In this document: piece after piece, positions 41,407-49,104 of the stretch
Layout of the letters: each line of letters opens with the position of its first letter
Numbering within the stretch: the first letter of the stretch is position 1
DNA from: Azospirillum griseum
GTDB lineage: Bacteria; Pseudomonadota; Alphaproteobacteria; Azospirillales; Azospirillaceae
DNA: 64,000 nucleotides
Assembly: GCF_003966125.1 (NCBI RefSeq)
Contig: NZ_RXMA01000007.1
Location: 1 to 64,000, forward strand
Reading direction: 5' to 3'
The notes under the pieces: model-generated
The model's input: the letters and a program-made list of their open reading frames with translations, nothing else
The model's database searches: none
Told to the model about the DNA's origin: nothing
Translations under genes and position numbers: made by a program

Positions 41407-42591
41407 TCAGCCCCACCAGCGGGTCAGGTGGTTGTCCCAGCGGAAGGCCGGGCTGCGGCGTTCGGAAACCGGGGCGTCGGTGGTGGCGGTGATGCGTTCC
41501 ATCACGCCCAGGCCGCTGGTCAGGGCGAAACCGTCGTCGCAGGGGGCCAGACCGCAACCGTCGGGCAGGGGAATCGCCTTGATCCAGGCCCCGGTCATGG
41601 GGTCCCACAGGCCGACCAGACCGCCCTTGGGGGAACTGGCGGCGACCAGACGGCCATCGGACGCGACGCTGCCGATGTAGCCATCCAACCGGGTCCAAAC
41701 ATCCTCCGGCGCGTCGAACAGGCGGACGGCCCCGCCGCCGGGCCGGTGCGCACCGACCAACGGCTGAAGCAGGCCGATGGGCCGTTCGTCCTGCACGCCA
41801 AACGCCACGCCGCCATCGGCCAGCGCGGCGATGTGGCGGATGCCGAGGTTGGCGTGCTCCTCCGGCAACCGGACCTGATCGAGCAAACGGCCACTCGCCG
41901 CCTCGACATAGGTCAAGGAGGAGTCCATGGCGTCGAGGTTGAGTTTCGCCCGCCCGGTGTCGGGGTGGGTGATGACGCCGCCGTTGGCGACCGCCAGAAC
42001 CGCCCCGCCGTCCAGCGCCAACAGCTCGTGCGGGCCAAGCCCGTGGGTGGGCAGCGCGCCAAGACGGCGGTAGCCGTCGGTCGCATCGTACACGCCAATG
42101 GCCCCGGTTTCGTTCGGCACATCGTCTTCGGCCACATAGAGCAGGCGGCCATCCGCCGTGAAGGCCCCATGGCCGGTGAAACGCCGGTCCTCCGGTGCCG
42201 TGACGGGGGCGGCGGGTGTGCCGTCGCGCAAAGACAGGGGCAGGAACCAGCGGCCCGGACGGCGGGCGAAGACCACGGCCTCGCTCTGGCTCGTCCCATC
42301 CAGCGCCGGGCGGGGCACCACGCCATGGGCACGGCCCGGCGTGGCGGTGGTGAAGCGCACCGCGCCGTCGACGTCGAACGCCGCCACGCCAAAGGCCGGA
42401 GTCGCCCCGGCGGTGGCGTAGGCGTTGAGGAACAGGGTCCGGCCCGCTGTTCCCGTTGCAGCATCGCTTGCAGCGACGAGCGGTCCCGCCCAGGCCACCA
42501 CCCCCAGCGCGCCCAGCAGACGCAGGGCGGTGCGCCGACCGGTCGTTGCGTGCGTCGTCACCACCGCGTTGCGCATCACCGGGTCACGCAC
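41407..42591 (-). CDS. DUF1513-family exported protein of the iron/redox operon
   Basis: A 394-residue exported protein that matches the DUF1513 family by its repeated blade-like strands (for example GAFTADGRLLYVAEDD, GLGPHELLALDGG, ALADGGVAFGVQDERP, GSVASDGRLVAASSP), likely a beta-propeller. The N-terminus has TGRRTALRLLGALGVVAWAG, a twin-arginine-like export signal. I chose the GTG at 42591, which has GGGGA six bases upstream and overlaps the preceding stop; the ATG at 42576 is an alternative. This family is regularly found as the last gene after imelysin and di-haem oxidoreductase genes, as here. Its job is unknown; Fe or haem handling in the periplasm is inferred from the operon. Confidence 0.82.
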   Translation of the reverse strand: MRDPVMRNAVVTTHATTGRRTALRLLGALGVVAWAGPLVAASDAATGTAGRTLFLNAYATAGATPAFGVAAFDVDGAVRFTTATPGRAHGVVPRPALDGTSQSEAVVFARRPGRWFLPLSLRDGTPAAPVTAPEDRRFTGHGAFTADGRLLYVAEDDVPNETGAIGVYDATDGYRRLGALPTHGLGPHELLALDGGAVLAVANGGVITHPDTGRAKLNLDAMDSSLTYVEAASGRLLDQVRLPEEHANLGIRHIAALADGGVAFGVQDERPIGLLQPLVGAHRPGGGAVRLFDAPEDVWTRLDGYIGSVASDGRLVAASSPKGGLVGLWDPMTGAWIKAIPLPDGCGLAPCDDGFALTSGLGVMERITATTDAPVSERRSPAFRWDNHLTRWWG

Positions 42592-42593
42592 GA

Positions 42594-43703
42594 TCAATCC
42601 CCGTCCAACTCGTTGAACCCGATGGTGATGTCGAGCAGCGGGGCCATGGTCCCCAGCATTTCAACGCGCGCGGCCTTGATGAGACGCAGGGCGTGGTCCA
42701 CCGCCTTGCGCCGGGTGGGGTCGGTGACGGCGGCGTTGAGCGGCCCCGGCACGGCGCTGATCGCGCTGATCGCGGCGGCAAAGCTTTCGTCGATGGCCTG
42801 CTTGGCGGTCTTGCCATCCTCGCTGGCGGGCAGCAGGGACGCGAAGCCCGGCCCGCCATTTTCGCCCAGCAGCAGGGCGCGGATGCCGTCCAGATTGAGC
42901 CGGATGTTGCGCAGGGCTTGACCGCTGCGCAGCGCCTCCACCGTGGTTGGCTTGGCCTCGGCCACGCTGGCCCCCAGCGGGCCGGTCAGCTTCTGATCCA
43001 CCACCACCTGCATCGCGGTGATGGCGGCGGCGTACAGGGTGTTGACCGCCTCGGTCGGCGTCGGCCCCAGCGTGGTGGCCTCTCCCTTCGCCAGCGGCGC
43101 TTCCAACGCCTGCCAACCGTCGCGGGCGTCCGCCGCAATGGCCGCCAGATTGCGGGCGGCGGCGATGGCCAACTGGCCCCGGAAGCGTTTGGCGTCGTCG
43201 CCGGTGAAGGCGTCCGCCGCCACGCCCTCGTCAAACAGCAGCCGTTCCAGCAGGGTCAGGCCCTGCACCGCCGCGCTCTGGCGGGCGAGCGCGCCGGGTT
43301 GCAACAGCTTGGCGTCGCGGTCGCGCAGAAGCTGGCCGATCTGGCGCTGCACCACCCCGGCCCGTTCCGGCCAGAAGGAAAAGCGGTCCGAGCGCAATTC
43401 CAGGGTCAGCGGGCCGGAGCGCAGATGCTGCACGGCGGCCCAGGCGTCCGTCACCCCGCGATGGGCCGCGCGAGCCTCCTCCAGCCCGGCGGCGGTGGGG
43501 GCGGCGGCAAAGCGCTCCAGGGTTTCGACCAAGCGGCTGGTCGCGCTGGCCAGCGCGGTGCAACGGGGCAGGGCGTGGCTGCGCGCCATCCCGGCGAGAA
43601 AGGCGCTGTCGCGGTCCGCTGCCCGTTCGGCCAGGGCCAGACGCGGCAGCAGCAGCGCCAGGGCGGAGGCGGACATCAGACCAAGCATTATGCGGCGTCG
43701 CAT
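42594..43703 (-). CDS. Imelysin-family periplasmic iron-binding protein (second copy)
   Basis: A 369-residue exported protein with signal MLGLMSASALALLLPRLALA. It belongs to the imelysin group (peptidase family M75 by name, but better viewed as EfeO-like metal binders). Two helical-bundle halves are visible, one with FSFWPERAGVVQRQIGQLL and one with RNIRLNLDGIRALLLG. The GxHxxE site of the first imelysin is not seen in that form here, so its metal site may differ. The ATG at 43703 follows AAGGA. It lies between the di-haem oxidoreductase and DUF1513 genes, the common order. Confidence 0.83.
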   Translation of the reverse strand: MRRRIMLGLMSASALALLLPRLALAERAADRDSAFLAGMARSHALPRCTALASATSRLVETLERFAAAPTAAGLEEARAAHRGVTDAWAAVQHLRSGPLTLELRSDRFSFWPERAGVVQRQIGQLLRDRDAKLLQPGALARQSAAVQGLTLLERLLFDEGVAADAFTGDDAKRFRGQLAIAAARNLAAIAADARDGWQALEAPLAKGEATTLGPTPTEAVNTLYAAAITAMQVVVDQKLTGPLGASVAEAKPTTVEALRSGQALRNIRLNLDGIRALLLGENGGPGFASLLPASEDGKTAKQAIDESFAAAISAISAVPGPLNAAVTDPTRRKAVDHALRLIKAARVEMLGTMAPLLDITIGFNELDGD

Positions 43704-43788
43704 AAATCCCATTCCTTGCAAGCGTGGTGGCCCGGACGGGCGGAGCGGCGGGGCGCGGTCGAACCGCCCGCCGCACAGGGTGACAGCT

Positions 43789-45060
43789 TTACAAACCCAG
43801 AACGTAGCGCACCAGACGTTTCCGCGCCTCGCGCGGCAACTCCATGTAGCTCCGGCGGGCGCTCTCGGCCTCCCCGCCGTGCCACAGGATCGCTTCGGCG
43901 ACGCTGCGGGCGCGGCCATCGTGCAGCAGGGTCAGGCGGCCATCCTGCGCGGCGAGCCGGTTCAGCCCCCACAGCGGCGTCGTGCGCCAGTCCCGCCCGC
44001 GCGCCTCGAAGGCCGCAACGCCGTCGGCCAGCCCATCGCCCATGTCGTGCAGCAACAGGTCGCTGTGCGGAAAGATGGTCCGTTCCGACAGGGCCGGGCG
44101 GGTCGGGTCGGCGGCGGTGGTGTAGGATGGGCGGTGGCAGGACGCGCAGCCGACGGACGCGAACAGGGCGGCCCCCTCGGCGTCCTTGGGCGGCTCCAGC
44201 CCGCCGTCGGGCGGCAGATCGCGCAGAAAGCCGTCGATCAGGCCGATGACGCTGCTGGGGATCTCCAACCCCTCGAACTGTTTGGAATCGCCGTGCGGAC
44301 CGGCGCGGCAGGCGGTTTGCGCCGCCGTGCAATCGCCCCAGGGGTCGCGAAAGGCCGGGGTGGACATGCCGATGTCCAGGCTGAAGGCTTCGGCATTCTG
44401 GCGGTCCAGCGTGGGATTCGCCGCCTTCCAACCAAACCGACCGACGCGGGCCACTCCGTCCACCACCACGCGGTTGGGCCGTCCGGCGACCGGGCCGCCG
44501 CTGGCGCGCTGCCGCTCCGCCTCGGCCTCGATCGCGGCGTCGGGGATGGCGTCGAGCAGCCCCATCCCGTGCACGCGCGGGGCCAGACGCGGCGACAGCA
44601 CGGTTTCCGCCGCCAGCGGTCCATAGCCCAGATCGGCCACGCCATAGCTGGGACGGCGCAGCGTCACCCGCTCGCCATCGGGGAAGCGCACCGGCTCGTC
44701 GCGGTAGCGGATGGTCGGACGGCCTTCGGCGCGGTGGCCGGGGATGGCGTTGGTCTGAAGTTGCCGCCCATAAACCGGGTCGTCGTTCATCTTCAGGGCG
44801 AAGCCGACGCCCTGGTCGCTTGCAACCGCCGGATCGGGCGGACGCCCGCCGCCGCCCTTGGGATGGCAGGCGGCGCAGCCGCGCGCGTTGTAGAGCGGCC
44901 CCAGACCGTCGGCGGCCTGGGTGGCGGTGGGGGCGGCCACCCACATGCGGCGGAACAGCCCCTCGCCGATCCGGGTGTCCAGCCCATCGGCCAGAACCGG
45001 GGCCGCCAGGGGCAGCACCACCAACGCGGCCAACAATGGCCGGACAACAGACTTACGCAA
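43789..45060 (-). CDS. Di-haem oxidoreductase (DHOR family) with two CXXCH sites
   Basis: A 423-residue exported c-type cytochrome with signal MRKSVVRPLLAALVVLPLAAPVLA. Haem motifs are GCAACHPKG (C62, C65, H66) and GCASCHRPS (near residue 320). The rest matches the DHOR/thiol-oxidoreductase family (KMNDDPVYGRQLQTNAIPGH, MGLLDAIPD, TPLWGLNRL). It would pass electrons in the periplasm, perhaps reducing or oxidising iron for the neighbouring proteins. Its start overlaps the multicopper oxidase stop by eight bases, so the two are made together. Genuine thiol oxidation has not been shown for the family. Confidence 0.88.
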   Translation of the reverse strand: MRKSVVRPLLAALVVLPLAAPVLADGLDTRIGEGLFRRMWVAAPTATQAADGLGPLYNARGCAACHPKGGGGRPPDPAVASDQGVGFALKMNDDPVYGRQLQTNAIPGHRAEGRPTIRYRDEPVRFPDGERVTLRRPSYGVADLGYGPLAAETVLSPRLAPRVHGMGLLDAIPDAAIEAEAERQRASGGPVAGRPNRVVVDGVARVGRFGWKAANPTLDRQNAEAFSLDIGMSTPAFRDPWGDCTAAQTACRAGPHGDSKQFEGLEIPSSVIGLIDGFLRDLPPDGGLEPPKDAEGAALFASVGCASCHRPSYTTAADPTRPALSERTIFPHSDLLLHDMGDGLADGVAAFEARGRDWRTTPLWGLNRLAAQDGRLTLLHDGRARSVAEAILWHGGEAESARRSYMELPREARKRLVRYVLGL

Positions 45061-46537
45061 CGCGGATGTACCCCATCATGCCGGTGTCCTGATGTTCGAT
45101 GATGTGGCAGTGGAACATCCAGTCACCGGGGTTGTCGGCCTTGATCGCCACCCGCAACCGCTCCTTCGGTTCCAACAGGACCGTGTCGGCGTGGTGCGGC
45201 GTGACCTTGCGCAGATCCGACGACAGCACCGAAAAGGTGTAGCCGTGGATGTGGATCGGGTGCAGGTGCGGCGTCAGATTCGCCAGCTCGAACACATAGC
45301 TGCGCCCGCGCTCCAGCGTGGTGATCGGCGGTGGCAAACGCTCGTGCCCGCCCTCCGGCCAGCTTTTCTGGTTGATCGCCCAAAAGGTCTTGTTCGACAG
45401 GCAGAGCGAGTCGGCAAAGGGCAGGGTGGCGAGCAGCGCGTCGTCGAACAGTTGGGCCACGGCGGTGGCGGAAAAGGCCATCGGCACGACCGTGGCGTTC
45501 TTCACGTCCGGCACCGGCAGATCGGCGGCGGGCAGCGGGCGGGGGGCAAAGCGCTTGTTCGGCAGGGCGGTGCCGACGGCGCGGAACTGGGCCAGCGGCT
45601 TGGGTTGGGCGGCGTAGACGTTGGTCAGGCGCAGGGTTTTGCCGGGATCCTTGGGCGCGCGGAACACCACGTCGAGCCGCATCGCCGGTCCCATCGGCCA
45701 GCCATCCAGCGGGCGCGGCGGCAGCGGGTTGCCGTCCACCGCGATGATCCAGGCCCCGCCGCCCGCCTCCGCCCCCTCGACCCGCAGATCGATCACGCGG
45801 GTGCTGTCGACGTTGTAGAGCCGGGCGCGGATGTCGCCGTTGGCGGGCACATCGATCACCGGTTCGATCAGGCCGTTGACGGTGGAAACGGTGCCGAAGG
45901 TCCCGGCGCGCGAGGCCCCCCGGTCGTTGGTGAAGGTGCCGAACGTCCCGTCCGGGTTGAGCTGCCAATCCTTGACCATGCAGACCAGATCGGCGTCGAA
46001 GCGGGGACCGCCCTCCTCCTCCACGATCAGGGCACCGGCCAGACCGCGCCCCAGCAGCTCCACCGTGTTGCAATGGGGGTGGAAGAAGAAGGAACCGGAA
46101 TCGGGCGGGGTGAACTCGTAGACATGCCGCTCGCCGGGCTTGGTCGGCGGCTGGGTCAGAAAGGGCACGCCGTCTTCGGCGTTGGGCAGGCGGATGCCGT
46201 GCCAGTGGATGGAGGTGTGCTCATCCAGCCCGTTGACCAGGGTGGCGCGCAGCCGCTGCCCCTTGCGCAGCCGGATCACCGGGCCGGGAAAGCGTTCGGC
46301 GTAGGTGACGAGCGGGGAGGGGGCTGCCGGTTCGGGCAGGATGCGTTGCATCCGCTGTTTGGCGACCAGCTCGACCGCGACCACATCGCCAGGCGCGGCG
46401 GCGGACACTGAGGCCGCCAGACCACGCGGCCACAGGGCCGAGGCCGCGAGCGTGGCCCCCCCGACGCCCAACCCGGTTCGCAGCCCGGATCCCAGCAGGG
46501 CGCGGCGGGACAGGGAGGCAGCAAGGCGGTGCGGCAT
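45053..46537 (-). CDS. Multicopper oxidase, Tat-exported (CotA/FtsP/CueO type)
   Basis: A 494-residue periplasmic oxidase with a twin-arginine signal (SLSRRALLGSGLRTGLGVGG). All four copper-site motifs are present: HWHGIRL (111-117), FFHPH (151-155), HPIHIHGYTF and the C-terminal HCHIIEHQDTGMM with the type 1 Cys, His and Met. It can oxidise Fe(II), Cu(I) or phenols with O2. The ATG at 46537 follows CAGGA. A 211-base gap with a GTTCCGC/GCGGAAC hairpin (46709-46730) separates it from the imelysin gene upstream and may trim the downstream transcript. In this setting ferroxidase activity is the best guess. Confidence 0.9.
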   Translation of the reverse strand: MPHRLAASLSRRALLGSGLRTGLGVGGATLAASALWPRGLAASVSAAAPGDVVAVELVAKQRMQRILPEPAAPSPLVTYAERFPGPVIRLRKGQRLRATLVNGLDEHTSIHWHGIRLPNAEDGVPFLTQPPTKPGERHVYEFTPPDSGSFFFHPHCNTVELLGRGLAGALIVEEEGGPRFDADLVCMVKDWQLNPDGTFGTFTNDRGASRAGTFGTVSTVNGLIEPVIDVPANGDIRARLYNVDSTRVIDLRVEGAEAGGGAWIIAVDGNPLPPRPLDGWPMGPAMRLDVVFRAPKDPGKTLRLTNVYAAQPKPLAQFRAVGTALPNKRFAPRPLPAADLPVPDVKNATVVPMAFSATAVAQLFDDALLATLPFADSLCLSNKTFWAINQKSWPEGGHERLPPPITTLERGRSYVFELANLTPHLHPIHIHGYTFSVLSSDLRKVTPHHADTVLLEPKERLRVAIKADNPGDWMFHCHIIEHQDTGMMGYIRVA

Positions 46538-46748
46538 GGTTGGCATCCTGATGACGACGATCGAACGAGGGCGACCCGATGGAAACGGCAACGGGGGCGC
46601 GTTGTGATTCGCACCCCTGTCACCGATCCGGTTCCGTGATCAACTCTCGTCTGAAAACCGGCCCCGGTCCCACCCGCCACGAAGTGGCCCGGAAGGGAAG
46701 GAGAGGGCGTTCCGCCGCAGCGCGCGGAACCGGGGCCGGGCCGTTGGC

Positions 46749-48029
46749 TTACTTGCTCACGGCGGAGGGGTTGTCCAGGCTGTCGGAACCCTTCAGTTCG
46801 ATCGACACGCCCAACGCGGCGACGGCTCCTTCCAGGGCCTTTTTCTGATCGACCAGACGGTCCACCGCCGTCGAAATCAGGGCGTTGCCGTCGGCGTTGT
46901 CGGCCCCGATCATCTGGTCATAGGCCATCTTGCCGCTGTCGGCGGTGTCCTTGATCGCCTGCATCGCCTTGCTGGTGGCGGCCAGCGCGGCCTTGACCTT
47001 GGCGTCGGCGTCGGCCGACTTGGCGGCGACGAGTTGGGACAGCGACGGGCCGGAGATCGTCTTGCCATCGGTGCGGGTGTAGGCGCCGGTGTAGACGTTC
47101 ACCATCCCGACCTGATCGTAGAAATGGGAGTTGTGGGTGTTGTCGGAGAAGCAATCATGCTCCTCTTCCGGGTCGTGCAGCATGAGGCCGAGCTTCATGC
47201 GCTCGCCCGCCAATTCGCCGTAGCTGAGCGAGCCGAGGCCGGTCAGCATGCGGGCCACGCCCTCGTCGTCCTTGGCCTTGGCGATGGAGGCGCGGGCCTT
47301 GCCCTTGGCCCCCCAGGCTTCGGCCATTTCGGCCAGATCATCGACCAGCATCTGGGTGGCGACGGTCAGATACTGGACGCGGCGGTCGCAATGGTTGTGG
47401 GTGCACGCCTTGCCCTTGGCGTAATCGCTGGCCGGACGCTCGCCCGCCCCCGGACCGGTCCCGTGCAGATCCTGGCCCCACAGCAGGAATTCCACCGCGT
47501 GATAGCCGATGGCGACGTTCGCCTCGACCTTGCCGGCCCCGTGCAGCTTGTCGGCCAGCAGGCCCTTGGTGATGCGGCTGGCGTTGATGGTCTTGCCGCC
47601 CGCCGTGATCTTCGGGTTGGCGATGACGTTGGCCGTGGCGAACGGGTTGGCGTCGCCGCCGCCGTAGGACGAATCGACGTAGTCGATCAGACCCTCGTCG
47701 AGCGGCCAGGCGTTGACCTTGCCCTCCCACTCATCGACGATCGGGTTGCCGAAGCGGAAGGCCTCCGTCTGCATGTAGGGAACGCGGGCGGCCTTCCACG
47801 CCTCGCGCGCCTTGGCCAGCGTCGCGTCGTTCGGGTTGGCCACCAGCGCGTCCACCGCCTTTTTCAGCGCCTTCGCCCCGGTCAGCGCGTCGGAATAGGC
47901 GGCCTGGGCGATGTCGGCGTAGTTCTTCGCCACGTCCTTGTAGGCGGGCTTGGCCTGATCCGCCATGGCGGCGAACGGCATCAAGGCAACGACGGCGACG
48001 GCGGCGAGGCCGACAACGCGCTTCGACAT
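46749..48029 (-). CDS. Imelysin-family iron-regulated protein (IrpA-like, first copy)
   Basis: A 426-residue exported protein with signal MSKRVVGLAAVAVVALMPFAAMA and two four-helix bundles. The metal-site motif GxHxxE is present as GYHAVE (175-180), followed by FLLWGQDLHGTGPG, characteristic of IrpA/imelysins. A second conserved part is GERMKLGLMLHDPEEEHDCFSDNTH. AGGAG lies just upstream of the ATG at 48029. It is the first gene after a promoter with a Fur-like box, so expression under iron shortage is expected. The family binds iron, or iron-bearing ligands, in the periplasm. Confidence 0.92.
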   Translation of the reverse strand: MSKRVVGLAAVAVVALMPFAAMADQAKPAYKDVAKNYADIAQAAYSDALTGAKALKKAVDALVANPNDATLAKAREAWKAARVPYMQTEAFRFGNPIVDEWEGKVNAWPLDEGLIDYVDSSYGGGDANPFATANVIANPKITAGGKTINASRITKGLLADKLHGAGKVEANVAIGYHAVEFLLWGQDLHGTGPGAGERPASDYAKGKACTHNHCDRRVQYLTVATQMLVDDLAEMAEAWGAKGKARASIAKAKDDEGVARMLTGLGSLSYGELAGERMKLGLMLHDPEEEHDCFSDNTHNSHFYDQVGMVNVYTGAYTRTDGKTISGPSLSQLVAAKSADADAKVKAALAATSKAMQAIKDTADSGKMAYDQMIGADNADGNALISTAVDRLVDQKKALEGAVAALGVSIELKGSDSLDNPSAVSK

Positions 48030-48120
48030 GGAAATCTCCTTGGAGCGACAGCAAGAATGCGGTGGCAAGACGGTTCGAGCGGCTACGTGCGCAAGTGCGA
48101 CTGAGTTGCAGGGATAACGC

Positions 48121-48142
48121 CGCGAATCATTCTCACTGTCAA
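48121..48142 (-). promoter_or_regulatory. Promoter with embedded Fur-like box for the imelysin operon
   Basis: On the minus strand a consensus -35 TTGACA (plus 48137-48142) is followed after one base by TGAGAAT-G-ATTCGCG (48121-48135). This matches the 7-1-7 Fur box layout TGATAAT-N-ATTATCA at 10 of 14 arm positions. The box fills the spacer, so a bound regulator would block RNA polymerase. A weak -10 (GTTATC region) follows. The imelysin start is about 90 bases downstream. Confidence 0.6.
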
Positions 48143-48426
48143 GCCCTAACCGCGCCAAGGACTGTGGAATTTGGATGCGGCGGATCGTCCCAGGATGTTC
48201 TGGCAAGGGGGGTTGGCAAAGGGGGAGCAATCGCTTGAACCGTTTGCCAGTGCGACCGGAACAAAGGTCGGCGTGGATTGCCTTGTGAATGTTGTGGAAC
48301 GCGCTTTGGTTCCATCCTTATCAAGAGCCGCAGATCGGAATGGACGAGCGGCTTCGCGGGGTGGCAATCCCCGTTTGCGTCCGTTGGAATCCGGAAGACC
48401 GGCCATGGTTGCCGCAGGCACCCGGC
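48143..48426. other. Intergenic region between iron and cellulose operons
   Basis: No gene is supported. With the imelysin leader the gene-free stretch is 48030-48426. It is less GC-rich than the genes. Open frames exist on both strands but none has a ribosome site or recognisable product, and no clear terminator for the cellulose operon is seen. Confidence 0.5.
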
Positions 48427-49089
48427 TCAAAGACGGGTGAGATCATCAATCTCCAGGATTGAGTCCGGCAGGGTCAGGATCAGGGCATCGAACATCTGCA
48501 ACAGGGCGCGTGGGTTGCGTTCGGTTCCGCAGACCCGGTATTCCAGGCGGATTGCCTCGATCCGCCGGGGCAGGGTGCGGTTGTGGTCGCTGATGAGTTG
48601 CCAGGCCAGCACGCAGGTGTTCGTGGCGTCCTGCGCCAGCGCGTAATCATACTCGCCGTACCGGTTGCGGCGACCGCTGTCGGCCACCTTGGTTTTCAGG
48701 CCGGGAAACTCCTTGGCCAGGGTTTCGGCCAGCGTTTCAGTGGAATAGAGCGGGACCGGGAAGACGCGCGGCGGTTGGATCAGCATGCCGAGCGGGCCGT
48801 CTGGCAGGGTGTGCACATCGATGGACAGACGGTTTTCACCCGGCAGCAGCGTTGGGTTGCCCAGCACCACATTGTAAGAGCTGTAAATCGCCCCGGTGGT
48901 GCGCGCTCGTGCGGCGATGATCGGGAATTGCGGGCTGACCGGAAGCGTGACCGGCAGGGCCGCCGGTTGGATCCGCCGCCAGGGGGTTGGCAGTTGGGTG
49001 AGGTTGTTGTCCACCCAGCCGAAACACCCGCCAAGGGTCAGGGCCGTGCCAAGCACCAAGACCCGCAGCAGCCAATTGCACCCGGACAT
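48427..49089 (-). CDS. bcsN: Lipoprotein of the cellulose operon, BcsN-like
   Basis: A 220-residue protein with a lipoprotein signal (LLRVLVLGTALTLGGC, lipobox LGGC), so it should be anchored to a membrane in the periplasm. The body resembles the cellulose biosynthesis protein BcsN of alphaproteobacterial operons: a YNVVLGNPTLLPGENRLSI strand region, then ALAQDATNTCVLAWQLI and a C-terminal SRRIEAIRLEYRVCG-like stretch. Its function is unknown. AGGGG lies six bases before the ATG. It is the last gene of the bcs run, 15 bases after the TPR gene. The BcsN name rests on pattern and position and needs a profile search. Confidence 0.6.
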   Translation of the reverse strand: MSGCNWLLRVLVLGTALTLGGCFGWVDNNLTQLPTPWRRIQPAALPVTLPVSPQFPIIAARARTTGAIYSSYNVVLGNPTLLPGENRLSIDVHTLPDGPLGMLIQPPRVFPVPLYSTETLAETLAKEFPGLKTKVADSGRRNRYGEYDYALAQDATNTCVLAWQLISDHNRTLPRRIEAIRLEYRVCGTERNPRALLQMFDALILTLPDSILEIDDLTRL

Positions 49090-49104
49090 GCACGCCCCTT
49101 TTGC

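Noticed and set aside
48143..48440. Plus-strand frame of about 90 codons in the gap before the cellulose operon
   Set aside because: No ribosome site, no recognisable product, and an equally open frame lies on the other strand.
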